Source: Halieaceae bacterium
GTDB taxonomy: Bacteria > Pseudomonadota > Gammaproteobacteria > Pseudomonadales > Halieaceae
Length of the DNA: 25,267 bases
Direction: 5' to 3'
Assembly (NCBI GenBank): GCA_003331685.1
Contig: QOPK01000012.1
Span: 1 to 25,267, forward strand
Part shown: positions 1 through 8,475 of the stretch, piece after piece
Numbering within the stretch: position 1 is the first letter of the stretch
How the letters are laid out: each line of letters opens with the position of its first letter
The notes under the pieces: generated by a model
The model's database searches: none
What the model was told of the DNA's origin: nothing
Seen by the model: the letters and a program-made list of their open reading frames with translations, nothing else
Program-made: the position numbers and the translations under genes

Positions 1-941
1 TCGAGCTGGGTCGGCTGGGCCTGAATGACGTTGTGCCGGTGAGTCGCAATGCCTGGTCGCAAAACCCCGTATTTGAGGGCTCGTCGCTGATGTGGATCGA
101 GCCCGGCAAGCCGGTAACAGTGGCAGAGTTGGAACGCGGCATTGTGATTTCATCTGGCAACGATGCGACGGTCGCCATCGCCGAGCATATTGCCGGCAGT
201 GAGGCGGCGTTTGTCGATCTCATGAATCGCTACGCAGAAGAGATGGGGCTCTCGGGCACGCACTTTGAAAACAGCCATGGCTTGCCCCACCCCGAGCATT
301 TATCGACGGCGCGCGATCTCGCCGTGACGGCCGCAGCCGCTATTCGTGACCACCCCGAGCGTTATGCTGTTTATAAAGAGCAGAGTTACACCTACAACGA
401 CATCACACAGTACAACCGCAATCACTTACTGCGGGAAGACGACTCCGTGGACGGGCTAAAGACTGGATATACCAGTGTGGCGGGCTATGGTCTTGTTGCC
501 TCGGCGAAGCGCGAGGGTATGCGTCTGATCTCAGTGGTGATGGGCAGCAGTTCTCCATCGAGCCGGAAATCGGAAACCCGCAGCCTATTGAACTACGGCT
601 TCCGCTTTTATGAGACTGCAACACCGCTCAGGGGCGGAGCTGAACTCGCTCAGGGTCGAGTGTGGAAAGGTCGGGCATCGCAAGTCGCGTTGGGGGTGAT
701 AACAGATGTAGTGTTAACGTTGCCCAGAAGCGCCGCCAAGATAACCCCGACGATCGAGATTGATGCGCCGCTGATTGCCCCCCTTAGGGTGGGTGATGTA
801 GTGGGGCGGGTGGTGCTGACCCGAGCCGGGGAGTCTGTGGGTGAAGCGACATTGGAGGTTCTCGAAGCGGTGGAGCCAGCCGGTTTTTTAGCGCGGCTGT
901 GGGACACCATAGTGCTGTGGTTTCAGCAGCTACTGGGTTGA
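1..941 (+). CDS. dacA: D-alanyl-D-alanine carboxypeptidase, PBP5 type (5'-truncated by window)
   Basis: Low-molecular-weight penicillin-binding protein that removes the terminal D-Ala from peptidoglycan pentapeptides in the periplasm. The frame is open from base 3, so the gene starts upstream. The signal peptide and the SxxK nucleophile motif lie outside the window. Visible are the second active-site motif SGN (SSGNDA, bases about 150-167) and the third, KTG (LKTGYT, KTG at 459-467), at the expected spacing. They are followed by the PBP5 C-terminal beta domain and a final amphipathic helix (GFLARLWDTIVLWFQQLLG) typical of the peripheral inner-membrane anchor. The neighbours ybeD and lipB follow as in E. 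coli and Pseudomonas. The family is certain. dacA versus the paralogue dacC cannot be decided from sequence alone. Confidence 0.93.
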   Translation, partial: ELGRLGLNDVVPVSRNAWSQNPVFEGSSLMWIEPGKPVTVAELERGIVISSGNDATVAIAEHIAGSEAAFVDLMNRYAEEMGLSGTHFENSHGLPHPEHLSTARDLAVTAAAAIRDHPERYAVYKEQSYTYNDITQYNRNHLLREDDSVDGLKTGYTSVAGYGLVASAKREGMRLISVVMGSSSPSSRKSETRSLLNYGFRFYETATPLRGGAELAQGRVWKGRASQVALGVITDVVLTLPRSAAKITPTIEIDAPLIAPLRVGDVVGRVVLTRAGESVGEATLEVLEAVEPAGFLARLWDTIVLWFQQLLG

Positions 942-947
942 TCGGTA

Positions 948-1214
948 GTGAGCGAGGAGCCGCCAAAGATCGTTTTTCCCTGTGCGTACCCCATTAAGGT
1001 GCTGGGCAGGGCTGAATCAGCATTTCAACCTGCAGTGATGTCCGTATTCAATCAGCATGCAGCAGGATTTTCGGAGCAAGACGTGCTGGTTAAGGACTCC
1101 CGCAATGGCACTTTTCAGTCGATTACCATCACCATTGAGGCGCAGAGTGAGGAACAGCTGCGTCTGATTCATCAGGATCTGATGGATACCGGTCTGGTAT
1201 CCATGGTGCTCTGA
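948..1214 (+). CDS. ybeD: YbeD/DUF493 family protein
   Basis: An 88-residue cytosolic protein of the DUF493 (YbeD) family, a small ferredoxin-like fold whose function is not firmly known. It is recognised by the N-terminal FPCAYPIKVLG segment, the central QSITITIEAQSEEQL strand-helix and the C-terminal ending VSMVL, which matches the E. coli protein closely in length and end. The start is a GTG six bases after the dacA stop. No strong ribosome binding site is visible, so coupling to dacA is likely. The position between dacA and lipB is the conserved one and has led to suggestions of a link to lipoate metabolism. That link is inference only. Confidence 0.9.
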   Translation: MSEEPPKIVFPCAYPIKVLGRAESAFQPAVMSVFNQHAAGFSEQDVLVKDSRNGTFQSITITIEAQSEEQLRLIHQDLMDTGLVSMVL

Positions 1215-1218
1215 TACC

Positions 1219-1833
1219 GTGTTGTGTCGGCGTTTAGGCACGGTCGACTATGATTCGACCTTCGACGCGATGAAGACTTTTACTGCGTCGCGTACCCCGC
1301 ACACCGAAGATGAAATTTGGCTGCTACAGCACCCGCCCGTTTATACACAGGGCCTGTCGGGCAAGCCGGAGCACGTGCTCGATCCCGGTGAAGTGCCCAT
1401 TATTCAGATAGATCGCGGTGGGCAGGTGACCTATCACGGCCCCGGCCAATGGGTTGCCTATGTGCTCTATGATCTGCGTCGGGCCAATGTCAATGTCAGA
1501 CAGCTGGTGAACCTACTTGAAGCCGCGCTGGTGCAGGTGTTGGGCGAGTGGGGCATTGAGGCCTATGGTAATCCCGATGCGCGGGGCGTGTATGTCGACG
1601 GATGTAAAATCGCGGCGTTGGGTTTGAAGGTCAGCAAAGGGCGCAGCTATCACGGCCTGTCGCTCAACGTCGATCTGGATCTCAGCCCTTTTAGTGGCAT
1701 TAATCCCTGTGGTTATGAGGGGCTTGAGGTCACGTCTATGGCAACGCTCATGGGGTCCGACTGCCCCGACATGGATGACGTGGGCGACGCACTGCTGAGG
1801 TGCCTAGAGGCGCTGTTACCGGCTGCGGACTGA
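1219..1833 (+). CDS. lipB: lipoyl(octanoyl) transferase LipB
   Basis: Transfers the octanoyl group from octanoyl-ACP to the lipoyl domains of 2-oxoacid dehydrogenases and GcvH, the first step of lipoate synthesis, in the cytosol. The 204-residue protein has the family signature RGGQVTYHGPGQ (residues 66-77), the catalytic Lys130 in GCKIAALGLK and the catalytic Cys164 in INPCGYEGLE, all at family spacing. The start is a GTG four bases past the ybeD stop, giving MLCRRLGTVDY. No better start lies upstream, because the frame would enter ybeD. The usual partner lipA (lipoate synthase) does not follow; prfC does, apparently from its own promoter. Confidence 0.95.
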   Translation: MLCRRLGTVDYDSTFDAMKTFTASRTPHTEDEIWLLQHPPVYTQGLSGKPEHVLDPGEVPIIQIDRGGQVTYHGPGQWVAYVLYDLRRANVNVRQLVNLLEAALVQVLGEWGIEAYGNPDARGVYVDGCKIAALGLKVSKGRSYHGLSLNVDLDLSPFSGINPCGYEGLEVTSMATLMGSDCPDMDDVGDALLRCLEALLPAAD

Positions 1834-1858
1834 CGCCGGCGGTATTGGCTGGCATAAT
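1830..1858 (+). promoter_or_regulatory. Candidate sigma70 promoter for prfC
   Basis: CTGACG (1830-1835, four of six matches to TTGACA) and CATAAT (1853-1858, five of six matches to TATAAT) are separated by exactly 17 bases. The -35 box overlaps the lipB stop codon at 1831-1833. The -10 box is 24 bases before the prfC start, leaving a very short leader that carries GAGGAG. This would explain how prfC is expressed independently of the dacA-ybeD-lipB run. It is sequence evidence only. Confidence 0.45.
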
Positions 1859-1881
1859 CGCGCCTCTTCCGAGGAGCCACC

Positions 1882-3459
1882 ATGTCTGAACTACAGCGGG
1901 ACATCGACGCGCGCCGCACCTTTGCCATTATTTCTCACCCCGACGCGGGTAAGACGACGATGACTGAGAAGCTGCTGCTACTCGGCCAGGCAATCCAGGT
2001 AGCCGGCTCCGTGAAGGGTAAACGCGGGCCACATGCAACCTCGGACTGGATGGCGCTGGAACAAGAGCGCGGCATTTCTGTTACGTCCTCGGTGATGCAG
2101 TTCCCCTATAAAGAGCGCTGGGTGAACTTATTGGATACACCGGGCCACGAGGACTTTTCGGAGGACACTTATCGGACCCTGACGGCGGTCGATTCCGCGC
2201 TCATGGTGATCGATGGCGCTAAGGGCGTTGAGGACCGCACCATCAAGCTGATGAACGTCTGTCGCCTCCGGGACACCCCCATCATCACCTTCGTCAACAA
2301 ACTCGACCGTGACATCCGAGACCCCATCGAATTGGTGGACGAGGTTGAAGAAGTGCTAGGCATTGCTGGCGCACCCATCAACTGGCCCATCGGCATGGGC
2401 CGGGATTTCAGCGGCGTTTACAACCTCTATACCGATACGATTCATCGATACCAACCCGGTGATGGCAGTGCGCTGGCAGAAGAGGATCTGATTGCGGGTC
2501 TCGATTCCGATGAGGCCAGAGCCTTGCTGGCGGAGGACTACGATAATTTTGTCGAAGAGATCGAGCTGGTCCGCGGCGCCTCTCACGAATTCTCCCTTGA
2601 GGCTTTTCTGGCCGGTCAGCTGACACCGGTCTTTTTCGGGACGGCACTGGGAAACTTCGGTGTCAGGGAGATGCTTAATGACTTTGTCGAGTGGGCGCCT
2701 TCCCCTCAGCCCAGAGTCTCATCAGAGCGACTGATTGAGGCATCCCAGCCGGATTTCACCGGCTTTGTTTTCAAGATTCAGGCCAATATGGACCCCAAAC
2801 ACCGGGATCGCATTGCGTTTATGCGGATTTGCTCAGGTCGCTATGACAAGGGGATGAAAATGCGTCATGTACGCATCGACAAGGATGTACGCATAGCAGA
2901 CGCGGTGACCTTCCGCGCGGGGGATCGCATGCTGGTGGAGTCCGCGGTCGCGGGCGACATTATTGGCTTGCACAACCACGGCACCATTCAGATCGGCGAT
3001 ACCTTTACCACGGGGGAAGCACTGCGTTTTGCCGGCATCCCCCATTTTGCCCCCGAGTTATTCCGTCGTATTCGTCTAAAAGATCCGATGAAGACCAAAG
3101 CGCTGCAGAAAGGGCTGCAACAATTATCCGAGGAAGGCTCGACGCAGGTGTTTTCGCCACTGAACAACAGTGACCTCATTGTGGGCGCGGTCGGTCAGTT
3201 GCAGTTCGATGTGGTGGCTTATCGCTTGGCAGACGAATATAAGGTCGAGGCACTCTACGAGCCGGTCAATATCTATACTGCTCGCTGGATAGAGGCCGAG
3301 GACGAGCGCAAGCTGGAAGAGTTCCGCAAGAAAGCGGCGGAGCACTTGTCGGAAGACGGCGGTGGTTATCTCACCTATCTGGCGCCAACTCGCGTCAACC
3401 TATCACTGATGGAGGAGAGGTGGCCCGACATCCGATTCCGGGAAACGCGAGAGCACTGA
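1882..3459 (+). CDS. prfC: peptide chain release factor 3
   Basis: GTPase that removes RF1 or RF2 from the ribosome after peptide release. The 525 residues match the family length (E. coli RF3 is 529). GTP-binding motifs are in order: P-loop SHPDAGKTT (18-26), switch I region with ISVTSS (65-70), DTPGHEDF (85-92) and NKLD (139-142). They are followed by the translation-factor beta-barrel domain and the RF3-specific C-terminal domain (for example [12 protein letters not shown]). The start ATG is preceded by GAGGAG at ideal spacing. It ends 6 bases before the convergent glutathione peroxidase stop, and no hairpin terminator is visible between the two genes. Confidence 0.97.
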   Translation: MSELQRDIDARRTFAIISHPDAGKTTMTEKLLLLGQAIQVAGSVKGKRGPHATSDWMALEQERGISVTSSVMQFPYKERWVNLLDTPGHEDFSEDTYRTLTAVDSALMVIDGAKGVEDRTIKLMNVCRLRDTPIITFVNKLDRDIRDPIELVDEVEEVLGIAGAPINWPIGMGRDFSGVYNLYTDTIHRYQPGDGSALAEEDLIAGLDSDEARALLAEDYDNFVEEIELVRGASHEFSLEAFLAGQLTPVFFGTALGNFGVREMLNDFVEWAPSPQPRVSSERLIEASQPDFTGFVFKIQANMDPKHRDRIAFMRICSGRYDKGMKMRHVRIDKDVRIADAVTFRAGDRMLVESAVAGDIIGLHNHGTIQIGDTFTTGEALRFAGIPHFAPELFRRIRLKDPMKTKALQKGLQQLSEEGSTQVFSPLNNSDLIVGAVGQLQFDVVAYRLADEYKVEALYEPVNIYTARWIEAEDERKLEEFRKKAAEHLSEDGGGYLTYLAPTRVNLSLMEERWPDIRFRETREH

Positions 3460-3465
3460 GCCGTA

Positions 3466-3945
3466 TCAGAGTAGTGCTTCGATGTCGCTCGCGATGGCCT
3501 CGGGTTTGGTAGACGGCGCGTAGCGTTTGACCACCTTACCCTGCTGGTTGATCAAAAACTTTGTGAAGTTCCATTTAATGCGCTTACTGCCCAGCAAGCC
3601 TGGCGCCTGTTCCTTCAGGTGAGTGAATAGGGGGTGGCTGGCCGCGCCATTGACCTCAATCTTGCTGAACAGCGGAAAGCTGGTCTGGTAGTTCAGGTCG
3701 CAGAAGGACTGAATTTCTTCCTCATTGCCGGGCTCCTGGCCGCCAAATTGATTGCAGGGAAAAGCCAGTACCGAAAAGCCGCGGTCGGCATAGGACTTTT
3801 GCAGCGACTCCAGTCCTTCATATTGTGGGGTAAATCCACACTTGGAGGCGGTATTCACGATCAGTAATACCTTACCGCCAAATTCACTGAGCGCGGTGTC
3901 TTCACCATTCGCCCGAGCGGCAGAAAAATCCAAAACAGTCGTCAT
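3466..3945 (-). CDS. glutathione peroxidase (Cys type, BtuE-like)
   Basis: Thiol peroxidase of the glutathione peroxidase family, reducing hydroperoxides with glutathione or thioredoxin. The motif NTASKCGFTPQYEGL carries the peroxidatic Cys in the place of selenocysteine. FPCNQFGGQEPG supplies the conserved Gln and the second Cys often used as the resolving residue, and WNFTKFL supplies the Trp/Asn of the catalytic tetrad. I chose the ATG at 3945 (MTTVLDFSA) because GGAG lies six bases upstream. A frame-internal ATG at 3957 would add MEHA but lacks a binding site. The protein is about 159 residues. It is the last gene of a minus-strand run and starts some 36 bases after the PuuA-like gene. 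No signal peptide is visible, so it is probably cytosolic. Confidence 0.92.
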   Translation of the reverse strand: MTTVLDFSAARANGEDTALSEFGGKVLLIVNTASKCGFTPQYEGLESLQKSYADRGFSVLAFPCNQFGGQEPGNEEEIQSFCDLNYQTSFPLFSKIEVNGAASHPLFTHLKEQAPGLLGSKRIKWNFTKFLINQQGKVVKRYAPSTKPEAIASDIEALL

Positions 3946-3981
3946 AGCGTGCTCCATAGATGCTGTGGGGTAACGGGGTAT

Positions 3982-5325
3982 TCAGGCGGAGAGGTAGGTT
4001 TCCAGTTCAAAGTCGGTCACGCGGCGCTCAAACTCGGCCAGCTCCTGCTTTTTGACCTCGCTGAGGGCGAATTGGAATTCCGTAGAGAGCGTCTCGCGCA
4101 CATTGGCAGATTCAGAAAATCGCGTGATGGCCTCCGCCATGTGCCTGGGCAGGCAAACGTTGCCCGTGTCCTCAATCCACGCATTGCCGCTGACGGGAGC
4201 GGGGGCCTCACACTGTCGGTCAATACCCAAGTGAATGCCTGCAAGTAGCGCAGCCACTGCGAGGTAAGGGTTGCTGTCCGCCCCTGCGACGCGATGCTCA
4301 ATGCGGGTAGCCGCACTGGGACTGGCGGGGATTCTCAGTGCGGTAGTGCGGTTGTCGTAGCCCCAGTTGGGTTGCGTCGGCGCGTGATTCCCGGCCTGGA
4401 ATCTACGGTAGGCGTTGTAGCTGGGTGCGAAAATCAGATGTGTGTCGGACATCAGTTCGAGGCATCCGGCGACCGCTTGGCGCAACAGAGGGGTGCCTTC
4501 GACTTCGCCGCTATCAAAAACATTCAGACCTGAGGTGTCGAGCAGGCTGCAGTGCGCATGCATGCCGTTGCCAGCCTGATTCTCCATGGGTTTTGGCATA
4601 AAGCTCGCCAGCGAACCGAATCGCTCCGCGACGGCGCGAATACATCGCTGCATGCGAATAATTTGGTCGCAATAGACGACCGCGTCGTCGGAGTAGGCCA
4701 CATTAATTTCGTATTGGGCGGGCGCCGCTTCCTTTAACACGCCTTCGTAGGGCAGTCCCTGCACCGCAAAACTCGCTTTCAGTTCTTCAAACAAAGCCGC
4801 ATGCTCGTCCAGGGAACTGAGACCGTAAAGATTGCCGCCGGTCTCACTCTCGGCAGGCAGCGCGTCCCGCAATGTCTGATTTTCATCCGGGCGCTTGAAT
4901 AGGTTGAACTCCAGCTCAATGGCGACTCTGGGCACGAAACCTTTTTTTCTGAGCTTATCGACTATCTGCGCTAGTACCTGCCGCGGATCAGAGAGAAGGG
5001 GTGCGCCGTCGTCCTTGAACATGGTCAGCACTAGCTGAGCGCGATCCACGCCGGTCGCAGTCAATACCGGGACCAGAGATTCCGGCACCGCCCGACACCA
5101 CCCATCGAGATCACCGTTGTCGAGCGCAATCCGGGGTACGTCGCGACCCCATGCGTCCTGCGCTACGGCTGACTTGGGGAGTTTGATGCCGTCTGAGAGC
5201 AGCGCGGGCAGCTTTTCAATTGGCAACCATTTACCGCGGGCTGCACCATTACAGTCCGTGATGAGGGCCTCTACCGTCTCGATGTCAGGGTGTTGGGCCA
5301 GCAGTGTGTCAGCGTTAGAGTGCAT
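3982..5325 (-). CDS. glutamine synthetase family protein, PuuA-like gamma-glutamyl-amine synthetase
   Basis: ATP-dependent ligase of the glutamine synthetase fold, 447 residues. The closest match I recognise is gamma-glutamylputrescine synthetase (PuuA), which joins glutamate to an amine in polyamine catabolism. The N-terminus LITDCNGAARGKWLP resembles the PuuA LLTDLNGCFRGKRIP. The metal-binding IELEF (136-140), AGNGMHAHCSL (251-261), the ATP/glutamate region NRTTALRIP (325-333) and EHRVAGADSNPYLAVAALLAG (343-363) are all present. The adenylylation-site NLYDLP motif of true GlnA is absent and the protein ends soon after the fold. No puuB, puuC or puuD partner is nearby, so the amine substrate is open. 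It sits between the transglycosylase and the peroxidase on the same strand. Confidence 0.88.
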   Translation of the reverse strand: MHSNADTLLAQHPDIETVEALITDCNGAARGKWLPIEKLPALLSDGIKLPKSAVAQDAWGRDVPRIALDNGDLDGWCRAVPESLVPVLTATGVDRAQLVLTMFKDDGAPLLSDPRQVLAQIVDKLRKKGFVPRVAIELEFNLFKRPDENQTLRDALPAESETGGNLYGLSSLDEHAALFEELKASFAVQGLPYEGVLKEAAPAQYEINVAYSDDAVVYCDQIIRMQRCIRAVAERFGSLASFMPKPMENQAGNGMHAHCSLLDTSGLNVFDSGEVEGTPLLRQAVAGCLELMSDTHLIFAPSYNAYRRFQAGNHAPTQPNWGYDNRTTALRIPASPSAATRIEHRVAGADSNPYLAVAALLAGIHLGIDRQCEAPAPVSGNAWIEDTGNVCLPRHMAEAITRFSESANVRETLSTEFQFALSEVKKQELAEFERRVTDFELETYLSA

Positions 5326-5373
5326 CTGGGGATTCTCTGTCGAGGTGGCGAGTTTAACCGCGTGGGCCCAACC

Positions 5374-5958
5374 TCACCAGTCGAGAGGTGCGGTGCGCCA
5401 GTGGTTTTCCCATGCTGCACGAACCTTGTTTGGGTAGCGCAGGCTGCCGCTGGAACCGTTGTAGGCGGCCAGTGCACGGTTCAGGTTCTGATGCTCCCGA
5501 TCCAGATAGAAGCGAAGAATATGACAACCATAACGAAGGTTGGTCGGGGTGTCGGTCAGGTTATCGTCGCCTCGCCCGATCTCGTCTTTCCAGAATGGCA
5601 TGACCTGCATCAGGCCCTGTGCACCCACCCGAGAGATCGCATAGCGATCAAAGGTGCTCTCCACCTCGATCACTGACAACACTAACTCGGGTGGTAAGTT
5701 GAGTTCACTCGCCTGCTGGTGAACCCGCGTCAACAGGTCAAGGCGCTCTGCGGGGTCTGCGAGAAAGTGGGCGAGCCGCTGCTGCATATCCATTAGCCAG
5801 ACCTCAGCTGCGTATCGATCCTCAAACCCGTGATCCGCAGACAAAGCACGGTTCAGATAAGCGCTGAGCGCGGCTCGGTCCTCTGCTGATTCGGCGCCGA
5901 GTTCCGGAGCCGTCAGCAGGAGTAAAGCGAGAAGAATCCCAAGCTGTGCGTGGCGCAA
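5374..5958 (-). CDS. lytic transglycosylase, SLT domain, secreted
   Basis: Small peptidoglycan lytic transglycosylase, 194 residues. It starts with a signal peptide (MRHAQLGILLALLLLTAPELGA), then a helical stretch. The SLT catalytic domain runs from about residue 85: VIEVESTFDRYAISRVGAQG with catalytic Glu100 directly before Ser101, LMQVMPFW, LRYGCHILRFYL and ALAAYNGSSG, the four usual SLT blocks in order. The start is TTG, six bases after the proS stop; no ATG or GTG is available before the upstream in-frame stop. The start therefore looks translationally coupled to proS. A transglycosylase downstream of proS is also known from other gammaproteobacteria. The product is presumably periplasmic; no lipobox is seen. 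Confidence 0.9.
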   Translation of the reverse strand: MRHAQLGILLALLLLTAPELGAESAEDRAALSAYLNRALSADHGFEDRYAAEVWLMDMQQRLAHFLADPAERLDLLTRVHQQASELNLPPELVLSVIEVESTFDRYAISRVGAQGLMQVMPFWKDEIGRGDDNLTDTPTNLRYGCHILRFYLDREHQNLNRALAAYNGSSGSLRYPNKVRAAWENHWRTAPLDW

Positions 5959-5963
5959 ATCAA

Positions 5964-7679
5964 TCAGCCGTCAGTAAGTGCCTGCTGGAGACGTCCGATG
6001 ACGTCTGTGGGTGCCACCATCTCGGTCTCGCCGCTACGTCGATGGGTGAGTTCGAGTTGGCCCTCGGCCAGTGATCGTTCCCCCACGGTCACCCTCAGCG
6101 GCATGCCCAGAAGCTCCATCTCTGCGAACTTGACTCCTGGCCGTTCTGATCGGTCGTCGAGAAAAGCGGTGAGGCCCGCATCAGCACAGGCGGCGTAGAG
6201 CTGCTCGGTGGCCTCGCGCACGGCATCCGACTTATCCATGCCCAGCGGGACGATGGCTACGTCAAAGGGCGACATGGCGGTGGGCCAAATGATGCCGTTG
6301 TCGTCATGGTTTTGCTCAATGGCGGCCGCGACGATGCGCGTGATACCAATGCCGTAACAACCCATGACCATCGGCTGGTTGCGACCCTGCTCATCAAGCA
6401 CAGAGGCATTCATTGACTCAGAGTACTTCGTGCCCAACTGAAAGATATGGCCGACCTCAATACCTCGGCGAATCTCGAGGGTGCCCTCGCCGCAGGGGCT
6501 GGGATCTCCGCTCACGATCTCGCGAATATCGGCGAATTCAGCATTTGGGACATCCCGGCGCCAGGTGGCGCCCTTGACGTGGTAGCCGTCTTCATTGGCG
6601 CCGCAAACGAAACTGGGCATGTCCGCCGCGGTGTGATCCACCACGACTCTGACGGGGGCACCCACGGGACCCAGCGAGCCAAACCCGGCGCCCAAACAGG
6701 CTTTTACTTCGTCGGATTCCGCCATCACCAGTGGCGACGCCATGCCCGGCAATTTAGCGGCCTTGATGGCATTTAATCGATGGTCGCCGCGAACCACCAG
6801 CGCCACCAGTTCGCCCTGCTCATCTTTGGCGAGCAGCGTTTTGATCGATTGCTCAGCGGGGATACCTAGCTGCTCGGCGAGAGCATCAATCGTGGTCATG
6901 CCGGGCGTTGCGAATTTCTCCAAAACGGGTGTATCGGGCGGCTTAGCAGCAGCAACCCCCGGCAGCGCAGGCGCCAGTTCCACGTTGGCCGCGTAGTCGC
7001 TGCCGGTCGAGAAGGCAATGGCGTCCTCGCCGCTTTCTGCCAGCACATGGAACTCGTGGGAATGTGCGCCCCCGATTGCGCCTGTGTCGGCTTCCACCGC
7101 TCGGAAATCAAGACCCAGCCGGGTGAAGATGGCGGTGTAGGCTTCATGCATGCGCCAGTAAGTCTGCTCCTGCGACGCCTGATCAATATGAAAGGAGTAG
7201 GCGTCTTTCATGATGAACTCCCTCGAGCGCATCACGCCAAAGCGCGGTCGGATTTCATCACGAAACTTAGTTTGGATCTGGAACAGGTTGATCGGCAGTT
7301 GTTTATAGCTCTTGATCTCGCTTTTGGCGATCTGCGTGATGACCTCTTCGTGGGTCGGCCCGAGACAGAACGGGCGCTGGTGACGGTCCTCCAGTCGACA
7401 CAGCTCGGGTCCGTAGAGCTCCCAGCGACCGGATTCCTCCCACAATTCCCCCGGCTGAACTACCGGCATACTCAGCTCCAGCGCGCCGGCGCGCTCCATT
7501 TCTTCTCGAACGACTTGCTCAACTTTGCGCAGCACGCGGAGTCCCAGCGGCATCCAGTTGTAGATGCCAGCAGCGACCCGGCGGATCAATCCCGCTCGCA
7601 GCATGAGCTGATGACTTGCGACCTCAGCGTCTGAGGGGGTCTCTTTCAGGGTCGACAGCAGGAACTCACTGGCTCGCAT
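5964..7679 (-). CDS. proS: prolyl-tRNA synthetase (bacterial type with editing domain)
   Basis: Class II aminoacyl-tRNA synthetase charging tRNA-Pro, 571 residues against 572 in E. coli. Visible are LGPTHEE (107-112), motif 2 with [17 protein letters not shown] (139-155) and KDAYSFH. The inserted YbaK-like editing domain covers roughly residues 225-385 ([17 protein letters not shown]). Motif 3 is [20 protein letters not shown], followed by the C-terminal anticodon-binding domain ([10 protein letters not shown] onward). The start ATG has GGAG plus TAAGT upstream. It is divergent from the HU-like gene, with 234 bases between their start codons, and is the first gene of the minus-strand run with the transglycosylase. 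Confidence 0.97.
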   Translation of the reverse strand: MRASEFLLSTLKETPSDAEVASHQLMLRAGLIRRVAAGIYNWMPLGLRVLRKVEQVVREEMERAGALELSMPVVQPGELWEESGRWELYGPELCRLEDRHQRPFCLGPTHEEVITQIAKSEIKSYKQLPINLFQIQTKFRDEIRPRFGVMRSREFIMKDAYSFHIDQASQEQTYWRMHEAYTAIFTRLGLDFRAVEADTGAIGGAHSHEFHVLAESGEDAIAFSTGSDYAANVELAPALPGVAAAKPPDTPVLEKFATPGMTTIDALAEQLGIPAEQSIKTLLAKDEQGELVALVVRGDHRLNAIKAAKLPGMASPLVMAESDEVKACLGAGFGSLGPVGAPVRVVVDHTAADMPSFVCGANEDGYHVKGATWRRDVPNAEFADIREIVSGDPSPCGEGTLEIRRGIEVGHIFQLGTKYSESMNASVLDEQGRNQPMVMGCYGIGITRIVAAAIEQNHDDNGIIWPTAMSPFDVAIVPLGMDKSDAVREATEQLYAACADAGLTAFLDDRSERPGVKFAEMELLGMPLRVTVGERSLAEGQLELTHRRSGETEMVAPTDVIGRLQQALTDG

Positions 7680-7913
7680 AACTTACTCCATATCGGTAAA
7701 AGTCATTCTAAAGGGGGCGGATGCAGGCCGTACAGTTGCGGCGGTGTGAATCGTAGTGATGTTGCCGCAGCGGTGGCGGCGATGAACCAGCATGATTACA
7801 TGCCGATGAATAGTAGTGACGGGCTTGTAGGTGGCAGGCGCCTGTTGTTGAATCGTTCCAGTAGCAGTCTGGGCGATGCCGCCCTGATCAGGGTTATCGC
7901 GTGAGGCGGGTCA
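7680..7913. other. Divergent intergenic region between proS and the HU-like gene
   Basis: This 234-base region must hold the promoters of both divergent genes. On the minus strand a TAGAAT box lies close to proS but without a convincing -35 partner. An open frame of 52 codons (GTG at 7746, stop 7902-7904, plus strand) is present but has no ribosome binding site and no recognisable similarity. I see no hairpin terminator or repeat here. Confidence 0.5.
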
Positions 7914-8285
7914 ATGGGAAAGAAGCAAACCGGCAAGCAACTGGGAAAAGCGGTTGCAGCCAAAAAAATGAAACCGGTTAAAACCAAGCTCTCTAAATCA
8001 CAGATGTTTGAAGCGTTGGCCGAAGACAGCGGCGTCGCCAAGTCGGAGGTTCAAAAAGTATGGGGCTCTTTGGAACGGCTCATCGAAGCGAGTATTTGTG
8101 AACGGGGCTATGGCCAGTTCACATTGCCGGGGTTGATGAAAGTCACCACCATCCCACGACCCGCGATTAAAGCCCGACGAGGCATCAATCCGTTCACCAA
8201 GGAGGAAATCTGGTTCAAGGCCAAACCTGCGAGCACCGGTGTCAGGATTCGCGCACTGAAAAAAATGAAGGGCTTCGCCAACTGA
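7914..8285 (+). CDS. HU-related DNA-binding protein with basic N-terminal tail
   Basis: A 123-residue protein of the HU/IHF-like superfamily, in the divergent 'HU-related' branch found in many proteobacteria. The fold-bearing part begins near residue 27 (SKSQMFEALAEDSGVAKSEVQKVWGSLERLI), continues with GYGQFTLPGLMKVTTIPRP and ends in PFTKEEIWFKAKPASTGVRIRALKKMKGF, the DNA-binding arm and last helix. It is preceded by about 25 Lys-rich residues (MGKKQTGKQLGKAVAAKKMK). GAGG lies about seven bases before the ATG. It is monocistronic, closed by a strong terminator 25 bases after the stop. A nucleoid-associated role is inferred from the fold; the exact function is unknown to me. Confidence 0.85.
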   Translation: MGKKQTGKQLGKAVAAKKMKPVKTKLSKSQMFEALAEDSGVAKSEVQKVWGSLERLIEASICERGYGQFTLPGLMKVTTIPRPAIKARRGINPFTKEEIWFKAKPASTGVRIRALKKMKGFAN

Positions 8286-8310
8286 TCTGTGATCGCAACT
8301 TGTATGACTC

Positions 8311-8329
8311 GGCGGCGCCCGCCTTTTTT
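8311..8329 (+). terminator. Rho-independent terminator of the HU-like gene
   Basis: GGCGG (8311-8315), a three-base loop CGC and CCGCC (8319-8323) form a perfect 5-bp all-GC stem followed directly by six T residues (8324-8329). It lies 25 bases past the HU-like stop codon and isolates that gene from the fmdB-aspS block. Confidence 0.8.
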
Positions 8330-8390
8330 GATCGCTTTGCCGGCAGGAAGCTGAATGTTCACGCTCTGCGTATCTTTCACTGATTCAGGG

Positions 8391-8420
8391 TTTACGGTAC
8401 GCTCCGCGCCCTTGTATGAA
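8391..8420 (+). promoter_or_regulatory. Possible promoter upstream of fmdB
   Basis: TTTACG (8391-8396, four of six) and TATGAA (8415-8420, four of six) are 18 bases apart, 55 bases before the fmdB start and after the preceding terminator. A new promoter is needed in this interval, but the match is only moderate. Confidence 0.3.
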
Positions 8421-8475
8421 GTCCCATAACCTCGGGCAGAGCCGGTTTAGATCACACTTTGCAGGGGAGAGCACT

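Noticed and set aside
7047..7634. 195-codon plus-strand open frame opposite proS
   Set aside because: It is fully antisense to the conserved catalytic part of proS, with no motif and no ribosome binding site.
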